A stretch of 33,332 bases of DNA from Mariprofundus sp. (GTDB lineage: Bacteria; Pseudomonadota; Zetaproteobacteria; Mariprofundales; Mariprofundaceae): the NCBI GenBank assembly GCA_021772835.1, contig JAJFLE010000020.1, forward strand, positions 1 to 33,332, read 5' to 3'. Of this stretch, positions 7,157 through 14,065 are shown one piece after another; position 1 is the first letter of the stretch; each line of letters opens with the position of its first letter. A program made the position numbers and the translations under genes. A model generated the notes under the pieces. It was given only the letters and a program-made list of their open reading frames with translations, was not told the DNA's origin and did no database searches.

Positions 7157-7975
7157 TCACTCAGGCTTCTTCACAGCCTCATTAAGCTTGCCTTTCTTTT
7201 TGTCATGTTTAGTTACAACCTGCATGCCGAATGCGCGCAACTGCTCGGCGAAACTGGGATTGGCTTCTGCTGTTTCAGAAATAAGATCAATCGGAAAGGC
7301 AAAAGCCAGCACATTGTTTTTTGCAACCACATCAGCAATCGGAAGACTCAAACCCGATGCAGAGACCTCACCAAAAATATGACCGGCCTGAATCGTGGCA
7401 ACATACACACCATCCTTGACCACATCAGCCTCACCCTTGGCCAGTAGAAACAGGTAATAATTAAATTCTCCCTGTTTGATCAACGCAACGCCGGGTTCAA
7501 CTTCCATTACTGTTGATTTCTCGGCCAGGTTGATTCTGGCCTCTTCAGGCAATGAATGGAAAAGAGTATGTCCGGAAACAAGCTTGTTCAGATCATCCAC
7601 GGAGCTTTCAGCTCGCACAATCTTCATCCACTTGCTATCTTCATAGCGGACCAGAGAAGCCCGGTGGGTGGCCCCTTCCATAATCAGAAACATAGCAACT
7701 GCCAGATAGATCGAGTCAATCAACAAGCCGAAGATAGCGGCAAAAACAAGAATGCTGATCCAGCGCAAAATATCGGAATCGGCTTCATGCTTCAGATAGG
7801 TGAAAAACATACCACCGGCAGGAATAAATATCAGAGTAGCAAAAGCAAGCTCAAGATTGTAACCAAGATTGTACACACCGAGAGCGGTAAAAGCTCCACT
7901 CAAGGCAAGCTTGATAAACAGCTTCCAGTCATGCTTGTTGGCACCGGGAATATGCTCTTTGGCTAACAGGTCCAT
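7157..7975 (-). CDS. Membrane protein with cyclic-nucleotide-binding-like domain
   Basis: The 272-residue protein has about three hydrophobic segments in residues 18-100, then a linker, then a cNMP-binding beta-roll fold at about 130-235 (HSLPEEARINLAEKSTVMEV..G..LIKQGE, then AGHIFGEVSA). The phosphate-binding cassette keeps FGE. The arginine that normally contacts the cyclic phosphate (R-A-A-T/S-V) is replaced: the sequence reads GLSLPIADVVA. Cyclic-nucleotide binding is therefore doubtful and another ligand or a structural role is possible. The gene starts 37 bases after the stop of the CuA cupredoxin on the same strand, suggesting cotranscription. No strong ribosome-binding site is visible at the ATG. 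The Lys-rich tail is unremarkable. Confidence 0.75.
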   Translation of the reverse strand: MDLLAKEHIPGANKHDWKLFIKLALSGAFTALGVYNLGYNLELAFATLIFIPAGGMFFTYLKHEADSDILRWISILVFAAIFGLLIDSIYLAVAMFLIMEGATHRASLVRYEDSKWMKIVRAESSVDDLNKLVSGHTLFHSLPEEARINLAEKSTVMEVEPGVALIKQGEFNYYLFLLAKGEADVVKDGVYVATIQAGHIFGEVSASGLSLPIADVVAKNNVLAFAFPIDLISETAEANPSFAEQLRAFGMQVVTKHDKKKGKLNEAVKKPE

Positions 7976-8012
7976 TAAATATAACGCTCACTGAGTTTGA
8001 TCATAACAAGGA

Positions 8013-8561
8013 TTATGACCCGCTTGCGGCTGTATGGGTAGCAGCTTTTTCAGTAATGATCATTTTACCCACCATTCCGCCATGACCTGAACCACAAAAT
8101 TGCCCGCAAATAAGATCAAAAGTGCCCGCCGTAGATGGAGAAAATTCGATCACTTTGAATTCACCCACTTTGATACGATTCATTAAGCGCAGCTCACGCA
8201 CAACAATTGCATGCGCCATATCCAGCGTCGCCAGATGCAGGCGATATTTCTCACCCTGTTCCAACTCCAGAGTAAACTGGCCCCAATCGTAGTTTTTCGA
8301 CAACAGGTACACGTCGGAGCCTGGAGGCATATGAACGATGGGCATCTTTCCATCATGGCGAACCGTGTACTTGGCGACCATAACATCAACCTTCGACTTA
8401 AAACCTACCAGGTCTGCTCTGGTAATTTTCTCTTTGGTGACCACAAAGTCAGGATTACTTGATTTCACTTTCATGATAATAGGCACCAGAACAATGGCAC
8501 CAAATACTACCGTCAGCAGGATCAGTTTATAATTTAAGCCTTTCTTTGGAGCTTTATTCAT
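8013..8561 (-). CDS. Membrane-anchored CuA cupredoxin (COX2-like, orphan)
   Basis: This 182-residue protein has one N-terminal helix (about 11-30) and a periplasmic cupredoxin domain. The binuclear CuA motif C-x3-C-x3-H-x2-M is complete (C152, C156, H160, M163), with the upstream ligand at H117 (DMAHAIVV). The Glu between the two Cys of canonical subunit II is Gln here (CGQFC). Subunit II normally has two helices and about 250 residues or more, so this is a short, single-anchor version. Such proteins occur as subunit II of ba3-type or CuA-containing NO reductases, or as copper carriers. No subunit I is adjacent; the nearest is the divergent oxidase homologue at 3623-4996. The start has AAAGGA 8 bases upstream. 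The gene is probably cotranscribed with the cNMP-domain gene downstream. Confidence 0.85.
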   Translation of the reverse strand: MNKAPKKGLNYKLILLTVVFGAIVLVPIIMKVKSSNPDFVVTKEKITRADLVGFKSKVDVMVAKYTVRHDGKMPIVHMPPGSDVYLLSKNYDWGQFTLELEQGEKYRLHLATLDMAHAIVVRELRLMNRIKVGEFKVIEFSPSTAGTFDLICGQFCGSGHGGMVGKMIITEKAATHTAASGS

Positions 8562-8687
8562 CGTGAATTCCTTTCGATAGTATTTGAATACAGCATCTTA
8601 CCTTTACCAGCGAGCCCATACAAAATAAGATGCGCGACGCTAACATGTACAGCTCTCGCACTAAACCATAACAGGAAGGTATGAATC

Positions 8688-9239
8688 ATGGCGACTCCGA
8701 CACCAATCTCCTCCAGAATGCTTATATTGGCCTTGCTTGGCCTGGTTACAGCAGTAGGTGGTGGTGCAGTTGTCATGCTCTATCTTGGCGCATTTGATGA
8801 GCCAGAAGTCACTCGCCAGACAACGCAGGACTACCGTATCGCATATATCGAACACAAAGGTTCATACTCCAAGGTCGAACCGATCTTTGCTGAGGTCGCA
8901 GATTATCTGAAACAAGCTGAAATTGAACCTGGCACAGCCTGCGCGCTCTATTTAAACAGTGTTTCAGAAGTGGCCGAGGAAGAACGCATCAGTAGAATCG
9001 GTTATATTGTAGGGCGTAACGACTATATCCCCTCACCTCTTGAAGAGATTATCATTACTTCACGCGAAGTAGCTGTTGCAACATTCGAAGGTGGCACCCT
9101 GCTGGGATCATACAAGGCTTATAAAGCCATGCGCGAATGGTCCAGAGCCAATGGTTATGTGCTTTCACTGCCTGCACTTGAGATTTACCACACCAACGGC
9201 GTGGTTGAATACCAGCTACCTATTCACAAACAGTATTAA
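8688..9239 (+). CDS. Membrane-anchored GyrI-like (effector-binding) domain protein
   Basis: The protein has 183 residues with a single N-terminal helix (about 10-32). A soluble domain follows (about 46-180) with the GyrI/AraC-effector-binding pattern: an opening strand RIAYIEHKGSYSKVEPIFAE, a central region giving YIVGRND, and a late VVEYQLPIHKQY strand, like the ..V.E..IPI of this fold. Family members bind small amphipathic ligands or, in GyrI, DNA gyrase. Tethered forms are usually uncharacterised. AGGAAGG lies 7 bases before ATG. It is divergent from the CuA gene, with 126 bases between the starts. No DNA-binding domain is present, so it is not itself a transcription factor. Confidence 0.65.
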   Translation: MATPTPISSRMLILALLGLVTAVGGGAVVMLYLGAFDEPEVTRQTTQDYRIAYIEHKGSYSKVEPIFAEVADYLKQAEIEPGTACALYLNSVSEVAEEERISRIGYIVGRNDYIPSPLEEIIITSREVAVATFEGGTLLGSYKAYKAMREWSRANGYVLSLPALEIYHTNGVVEYQLPIHKQY

Positions 9240-9254
9240 GTCAGGGGGATTCTG

Positions 9255-9297
9255 AAACTACGTCCATGTAGTTTGTATTCGCCACATCCATGTGGCG
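9255..9297. repeat. Pair of adjacent hairpins with TCCAT(G) core
   Basis: Two perfect stem-loops sit 5 bases apart. AAACTAC/GTAGTTT (9255-9261, 9268-9274) encloses GTCCAT. CGCCACA/TGTGGCG (9280-9286, 9291-9297) encloses TCCA. They fall just after the GyrI-like gene, in a 410-base gap (9240-9649) that has no gene I can support. Stem sequences differ but the core is shared, as in REP-type elements. They could also act as a transcript end for the plus-strand gene, though there is no T-run. Confidence 0.5.
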
Positions 9298-9590
9298 CTC
9301 CTTTGGTCTCTCACACTCATGCCCATCCATTGCTGTAACATGGTCTGCACGCAAAAGCACTATTCTGTGCAACGCGGCAGCGGCAAGCTGCCACGAAATG
9401 GTGCGAGTTATGGTACCGAGATCAAAAATGTGAAGAAATACCGCTAGAGCGGGCTGATCCCACTCTGCGCATAGGCTTATATCAGGCTCGCCGCTGGGTA
9501 AACACACGCCGTTTCACCCTTGCGCACACACTGCATAAACATAATCAGTGCACCTGTATAGGAATCACATACATTGCATAAGTAAACACC

Positions 9591-9616
9591 TATGCCCTGA
9601 GTATATTCAGAGCATA
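9591..9616. repeat. 10-bp stem-loop downstream of the 40-residue membrane protein gene
   Basis: TATGCCCTGA (9591-9600) pairs with TCAGAGCATA (9607-9616), with one non-Watson-Crick position (G-T on the minus-strand transcript). The loop is 6 bases. On the minus strand it lies 34 bases after the stop of the small membrane protein gene. It may end the SCO-Sel1-small protein transcript, but the T-run is missing. Confidence 0.4.
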
Positions 9617-9649
9617 AGTTACAGTTTCACCGACTGAAACGTGTCAGCT

Positions 9650-9772
9650 CTACCCAGGAATATGTGAAAGAAGGTAGTAGAGAAACCAGGCAAATATTGC
9701 GGCGGTTAGCGCAAGACCGGTTAATATTTTCTTCTTCTCTCTTGCTTTCTCTTCCTTGCTTAAGTCGTTCAT
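9650..9772 (-). CDS. 40-residue single-pass membrane protein
   Basis: The open frame starts at ATG 9772 and stops at TAG (9650-9652). The start is preceded by AACAGGAGTGCTAAAG, with a strong AGGAG at good spacing; the same AACAGGAGT string precedes the Sel1 gene start. The product begins MNDLSKEEKAREKKK, highly charged, followed by one hydrophobic helix (ILTGLALTAAIFAWFLYYLL) and ends SHIPG. A positively charged N-terminus and one helix predict an inner-membrane protein with its N-terminus inside. It lies 58 bases after the Sel1 lipoprotein gene on the same strand, in the oxidase assembly region. It resembles in shape the small subunits or assembly peptides of cytochrome oxidases, but no family is recognised. 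Confidence 0.65.
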   Translation of the reverse strand: MNDLSKEEKAREKKKILTGLALTAAIFAWFLYYLLSHIPG

Positions 9773-9830
9773 CTTTAGCACTCCTGTTTATTGGTGAAAA
9801 TGGCCTGTATCGCACAGGCTACAGCTGGTT

Positions 9831-10388
9831 TTAGTGAAGCGATTGACGATCAATTTTCAAATCGTGGGGTATCTCGGCATAAAGTTTAGTGGACAAGGTT
9901 TTAGCGCGACCCATTTCTTCAGGGGTAAGTCTTGGGGCAACCGTCCTTAAACGAGTTTCCGAATATCGGTCACCCAAGGTAGTACCAACCCAGAACCAGG
10001 CCAGTGCTGTAACATGATCGACAGCAACGCCCTCGCCTTTCACATGCATCTCACCCAGATGATATGCGGCCTTGGGATGCCCACCCATGCCTGCTTTATG
10101 CAACCATTTAAAGGCTTCGTCATAACTTTGCGCTACTCCGTCACCGCGAGCATAGAGAAGGCCCAGAAAGTATTGGGCGGGGCGATTGCCTTGCTCAGCG
10201 GCCTGCCTGAACAGTGGTGCGGCTTCATCAAATTTATTGGCTAAAGAGAGTGCCAGCGCCTGATCGGCAATTTCTCTGCCAGGATCATTTACTGAAGTTG
10301 TAGGTGGAGTGACAGGGGCACTGGTTTGCTCGGAACCGCAAGCCAGCAGTGTCATGGCTACCAGTATAATAACGACTCTTCTGAGCAT
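9831..10388 (-). CDS. Sel1-repeat lipoprotein
   Basis: The start is ATG at 10388, chosen because AACAGGAG precedes it and it opens directly into a signal peptide (MLRRVVIILVAMTLLAC). The lipobox LLAC places the lipidated Cys at 17. The mature part has a Pro/Thr-rich linker and then Sel1-like helical repeats (about 48-150: APLFRQAAEQGNRPAQYFLG, then GDGVAQSYDEAFKWLHKAG and GEGVAVDHVTALAWFW). Sel1 repeats mediate protein-protein contacts, and cysteine-free periplasmic versions often act as scaffolds. It follows the SCO lipoprotein gene by 25 bases and precedes the 40-residue membrane protein gene, so a role in oxidase assembly is plausible but inferred. The frame extends upstream to 10442, overlapping the SCO gene; I regard that as non-coding extension. 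Confidence 0.82.
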   Translation of the reverse strand: MLRRVVIILVAMTLLACGSEQTSAPVTPPTTSVNDPGREIADQALALSLANKFDEAAPLFRQAAEQGNRPAQYFLGLLYARGDGVAQSYDEAFKWLHKAGMGGHPKAAYHLGEMHVKGEGVAVDHVTALAWFWVGTTLGDRYSETRLRTVAPRLTPEEMGRAKTLSTKLYAEIPHDLKIDRQSLH

Positions 10389-10413
10389 GTATAAACTCCT
10401 GTTTATCATTGGT

Positions 10414-11004
10414 TCACTTAGGCGAAGCTGAAGGCAAGGCATTCAGCCATTTACGCAATGCAATTGCAATATCAGAAGGCTTGGTATGATGACTCATCAT
10501 GTCCGAAACCTTTCCGTCACCATCAAGCAGGAACAGAAAACTGCTGTGAACCACTTCATATGCATCATCTGTTTTATTATCTTCAATGAAAAACTCGACA
10601 TCGTACATGCTGGCGGCTTTTTTTATCTCTTGCGTTGATCCAGTCAAACCAACCATATTCGGGTGAAAAAACGCCAGATATTTTTCAAGATGTTCAGCAG
10701 TGTCGCGTTTTGGATCAACCGTTACGAACAACACCTTGATACGATCAGATTCACTAACTGTAAGCTGGCGCAGTGCTATGGCGACATTATTCATAGTTAC
10801 AGGGCAGACATCGGGACAATGTGTATAACCAAAAAACAGTAAAACGACCTGATTACGGTAATCCGACAGGGAAACCGAACCACTCGCAGAGTGCAGGGTA
10901 AAATCATTGGCTTTAGTCTGTTGCTCAGAAGAACAGGAGCTCATAAGCAGACCTGCAAGGCAAATCAGCAGCATTCCGGAGTATCTGCGTAGAGAAATAT
11001 TCAT
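10414..11004 (-). CDS. SCO1/SenC-family copper chaperone, lipoprotein
   Basis: The start chosen is ATG 11004, because it gives a signal peptide with a lipobox-like site (LLMSSC, Cys near residue 26). The 38 residues further upstream in frame are not signal-like. The mature domain is thioredoxin-like with the SCO copper motif CPDVC (C-x3-C, in FFGYTHCPDVCPVTMNN) and the distal His in the segment VVHSSFLFLLD. SCO proteins load or reduce the CuA site of oxidase subunit II. The product is about 196 residues, typical for the family. It is the first gene of a set with the Sel1 lipoprotein and the 40-residue membrane protein. A second, different SCO protein lies in the cox operon (14833-15693). The 344-base gap upstream (11005-11348) has hairpins but no gene that I can support. 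Confidence 0.92.
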   Translation of the reverse strand: MNISLRRYSGMLLICLAGLLMSSCSSEQQTKANDFTLHSASGSVSLSDYRNQVVLLFFGYTHCPDVCPVTMNNVAIALRQLTVSESDRIKVLFVTVDPKRDTAEHLEKYLAFFHPNMVGLTGSTQEIKKAASMYDVEFFIEDNKTDDAYEVVHSSFLFLLDGDGKVSDMMSHHTKPSDIAIALRKWLNALPSASPK

Positions 11005-11137
11005 GGCCGAAATTCTAACATGAGCTGCGATGAAACAGGAATGAAATCGTATGATAAGGCAAAGGAACGCAGTTTTTTTAGTGCTTGCGTGCAGGCTATG
11101 GATGGATTGGCAAAGCATGCAAACTGCTTGATTTCAT

Positions 11138-11157
11138 GCCATACATCCGTGTATGGC
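11138..11157. repeat. Hairpin with TCCG loop, 8-bp perfect stem
   Basis: GCCATACA (11138-11145) pairs with TGTATGGC (11150-11157) around TCCG. It is followed at once by ACC-CTGCG-GGT, a smaller stem. It also lies next to AAGCA...TGCTT (from 11113), so the 11110-11175 stretch is densely self-complementary. Together with the TCCA hairpins at 9255-9297 it suggests a dispersed palindromic repeat family. Confidence 0.5.
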
Positions 11158-11348
11158 ACCCTGCGGGTACCGGATGTGCAAGATTGCTTTCCTGTAATCT
11201 TGTGTAAGCAAAGGTAAAATCACGTTTTTGCCTTTGTCAGCTGAGCATTTCGCAGGAACGAAAGGATATGACGATCAGGAAACGAAGGCAGCCGCATGGA
11301 AGCGGCGAATATTATTGCCAGAATGACCATTCATCAGCATGCCTGAAA

Positions 11349-12239
11349 TCAGATCGAGTCTATAATCATCACTGCAAAAAGAAGGATCAGATATACAATC
11401 GAAAATGCAAACACTCGCATATCGCTATCGCGTTCAGAGCGATAGAAACGCACTGCCGTGAACAGGAACATAGCGCTCAGGACAATAGATGCAGCAAGGT
11501 AGATTGAACCTGCAATATCAAAATACCATGGTGTCATCGCGACAGGCATCAGCACCATTGTATACAGGAGAATGCGTAGTTTGGTTGCATAAACACCACA
11601 GGCAACCGGAATCACTGGCACGTTGGCACGCGCATAATCTTCGCGATATTTCAATGCCAGGGCCAATGCATGCGGTTGCTGCCATACAACCATAATAGCA
11701 AACAGAACCCATCCGGCGGCACCAAGCTCATTGGTCACCGCAGCATAACCCACCATAGGTGGAACGGCTCCTGCAATACCACCAAACTGATTGGCCCAAG
11801 GTGTGCGACGTTTCATCCACATGGTGTAAACACCAACATAACCAACGACACCGACAGTAGTAACAGCAGCTGCAAGTGGATTTACCATCACAGCCATCAA
11901 AATCAGTGACGGGATGGTCAATAACAGTGCAACAATCAAAACACGTTTTTCAGAAACAACACCGGCAGCCAGTGCACGATTCATCGTACGTTTCATCAAT
12001 TTATCAATGTCACGGTCAAAATGATTATTAAGCATGCACGATCCGGCAGTAGCCATACCCAAAGTCAAAAATGTCCAGGCAATCAGATCCCAATTCGGCA
12101 TCACACCATGATTGCCAAAATAAATACCGGTTAGTGCCGCGACCAGGGTCAGACCTACAATGCCGGGCTTACTCAGAGAGATGTAGTCCGAGACGACAGA
12201 TTTTATTGAGACTTGTTGTTCTGCAATTGACTGATTCAT
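11349..12239 (-). CDS. ctaB: Protoheme IX farnesyltransferase (heme O synthase)
   Basis: The 296-residue UbiA-superfamily prenyltransferase has about nine helices. It adds a farnesyl group to heme B to give heme O, the substrate of CtaA. The first Asp-rich motif is clear (NNHFDRDIDKLMKRTMNRAL, about 67-86). The second family region is also present (LKYREDYARANVPVIP). Length matches bacterial CtaB/CyoE (about 290-300). GGAGGG stands 7 bases before the ATG at 12239. It lies downstream of coxA after an intrinsic terminator (12321-12348), so it may have its own promoter in the 12240-12320 gap or depend on read-through. Confidence 0.95.
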   Translation of the reverse strand: MNQSIAEQQVSIKSVVSDYISLSKPGIVGLTLVAALTGIYFGNHGVMPNWDLIAWTFLTLGMATAGSCMLNNHFDRDIDKLMKRTMNRALAAGVVSEKRVLIVALLLTIPSLILMAVMVNPLAAAVTTVGVVGYVGVYTMWMKRRTPWANQFGGIAGAVPPMVGYAAVTNELGAAGWVLFAIMVVWQQPHALALALKYREDYARANVPVIPVACGVYATKLRILLYTMVLMPVAMTPWYFDIAGSIYLAASIVLSAMFLFTAVRFYRSERDSDMRVFAFSIVYLILLFAVMIIDSI

Positions 12240-12320
12240 GCTGACTTCCCTCCTATTTTATTGATACGCTTAATCCGGGAAACAGTTAAAGGACTGCTTG
12301 CCGGATGAAGTGATGAAATG

Positions 12321-12348
12321 AAAAGGTGGCCCCCCGAAGGAGGCCACC
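12321..12348 (-). terminator. Intrinsic terminator of the cox operon
   Basis: On the minus strand, GGTGGCC and GGCCACC form a 7-bp GC-rich stem (loop about 10 bases) followed by TTTTCATTT. It begins 16 bases after the coxA stop, in the correct orientation for ending the coxC-SCO-coxB-coxA transcript. Confidence 0.85.
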
Positions 12349-12363
12349 CGGTCATTGATCTAC

Positions 12364-14040
12364 TTAGTGGTGCCCAGAAGTGCCAGGGTGTGGCTCAAAC
12401 TGTGGCTTAGGATTGTCGATGAAGTTGTATGGATGCCATCCTTCAGGAACAATCACAGGTGTTGGGAAGTTACCCTGACCTGGAATAACTGCAGTTGCAG
12501 TGAATTCCAGAGATTCAGCGCCCCATGGGTTAGCGGAGGATTTCTCACCAGCGATAGCGCCATGCAACCAGGTAACGATCATCAGCAATGCAGATACGAA
12601 CGTGATGTACAGACCGATCGTAGACCAGTGCTGTGCGTCAACGATAGTCGCATTGTTTTCGAACATCGCGTAATCCATGTAACGACGTGGCATACCTTCG
12701 ATACCAGCGAAGTACAGTGGACCCATTACAATGTTCATGCCGATGAAGAAACCAACTGCAGTCAGCTTGGTCATCGCAGCGCTGCACAAACGTCCGGTCA
12801 GTTTAGGGAACCAGAAGAATACGCCTGCGAAGATCGCCATACCGCCGGATACTGCCATCACATAATGGAAGTGAGACATGATCACGTAGGAATCGGAAAT
12901 ACCATAGTCAATGGCTGACAGTGCGTTTGGAATACCAGTCAATGCGCCGATGATCAGCATCATGAATGCGCCAATTGCCCAGTACATAGGACCTGTGTAG
13001 CGGATAGTGCCGCGGAACAGGGTACCAGTCAGAGACAGCATCAACAGACCGAATGGCAGTGAAATCAGCAGAGTGGTGAACGTCTGCAGCAGACGCAGCC
13101 AGTCAGGCAGACCTGCAACATATGCGTGATGCACCCATACGTCAGAAGATACCGGGATAAACGCGATCACAGACCATACTGTTGCTTTGTAGTTGAACAC
13201 GTCGTTACGTGCAGATACTGCAAAGATTTCGAACATAATGCCCATGAACGGCAGCAGGATCACGTATACAGCTGGATGCGAGTAGAACCAGAACAGGTTC
13301 TGGTACAGCAGCACGTCGCCGCCTACTTCCGGATTGTAGAAGCCGAAGCCCAGGTACTTATCCAAAGACAGCAGCAGTACGGATGCTGCCAGTACAGGTA
13401 CGAAGATCAGCTGAATAACGTTTGCAGTAAATACGCACCATACTGTCAATGGCATCTGGAACCAGCCCATGCCTTTGCAGCGCATGAATGCAACGGTACA
13501 AGCCAGGTTAACCGCACCGAACACAGATGACATACCGAGAATGATAACGATAAAGGAATAAAGCGCGGTGTTACCAACAGCGTCAGTCAGTGAATATGGA
13601 GGATAACCCGTCCACATACCGTTATATGAATCCGGAATAACCAGGTTCATCAGAGCCATAATGATACCTGACCACAGCAGCCATACAGACATTGCGTTCA
13701 CACGTGGGAATGCCATGTCTTTACCGCCAACCATGATAGGCACTGCCCAGTTAGCTACGAAGCCCAGCAGGGCAGGAATCTGGAAGCCCAGAATCATTAC
13801 AGCACCGTGCATAGTCAGCCACAAGTTGTAGATGTCACCGTTATCGGTGATGTCCGGACCAACAGAGCCCAGCTCCAGACGCATTGCGGATGCAGCCAGA
13901 CCAGCTACGATGAAAGATGCAATCGCACCAATCAGGTACCAAACACCGATGACCTTATGGTCAAGGGTAAATACCCATTCTTTTACTGTTTTTGGTTGAC
14001 CCGGCCTACCGTCGGGTTCATGTCCCATAAAACCACTCAT
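12364..14040 (-). CDS. coxA: Cytochrome c oxidase subunit I, A-type with unusual proton-channel residues
   Basis: The 558-residue catalytic subunit has twelve helices. All metal ligands are present: H78 (low-spin heme), H255 with cross-link Y259 (YSHPAVYV), H304/H305 (VWVHHAYV), and H390/H392 (SHFHYV). The D-channel entry Asp is kept (D108, KDMAFPRVN). The Glu of HPEVY is Ala, and Tyr-Ser precede the His, which is the A2-type YSHP arrangement. In helix VIII the K-channel motif PTGIK reads PFGLL, so the position of the conserved Lys is L333. The enzyme should reduce O2, but its proton route differs from textbook aa3 oxidases. A strong AGGAGGAG precedes the ATG. It is the last gene of the operon, with the terminator after it. 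The length and a C-terminal extension of about 50 residues are normal. Confidence 0.95.
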   Translation of the reverse strand: MSGFMGHEPDGRPGQPKTVKEWVFTLDHKVIGVWYLIGAIASFIVAGLAASAMRLELGSVGPDITDNGDIYNLWLTMHGAVMILGFQIPALLGFVANWAVPIMVGGKDMAFPRVNAMSVWLLWSGIIMALMNLVIPDSYNGMWTGYPPYSLTDAVGNTALYSFIVIILGMSSVFGAVNLACTVAFMRCKGMGWFQMPLTVWCVFTANVIQLIFVPVLAASVLLLSLDKYLGFGFYNPEVGGDVLLYQNLFWFYSHPAVYVILLPFMGIMFEIFAVSARNDVFNYKATVWSVIAFIPVSSDVWVHHAYVAGLPDWLRLLQTFTTLLISLPFGLLMLSLTGTLFRGTIRYTGPMYWAIGAFMMLIIGALTGIPNALSAIDYGISDSYVIMSHFHYVMAVSGGMAIFAGVFFWFPKLTGRLCSAAMTKLTAVGFFIGMNIVMGPLYFAGIEGMPRRYMDYAMFENNATIVDAQHWSTIGLYITFVSALLMIVTWLHGAIAGEKSSANPWGAESLEFTATAVIPGQGNFPTPVIVPEGWHPYNFIDNPKPQFEPHPGTSGHH

Positions 14041-14065
14041 AAGTTCTCCTCCTCTATTATTTTAC

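Noticed and set aside
9255-9297. CRISPR repeat
   Set aside because: Only two short palindromes with different arms; no repeat-spacer periodicity and no cas genes.
9241-9507. Minus-strand frame of 88 codons downstream of the GyrI-like gene
   Set aside because: It covers the hairpin pair and has no ribosome-binding site or recognisable product; more likely non-coding.
11268-11507. Plus-strand frame across the ctaB 3' end
   Set aside because: It overlaps the certain ctaB gene and lacks a domain or start signal.
12355-12918. Long plus-strand frame opposite coxA
   Set aside because: Shadow of the coxA coding bias; the product is low-complexity and Trp/His/Arg-rich without any domain.
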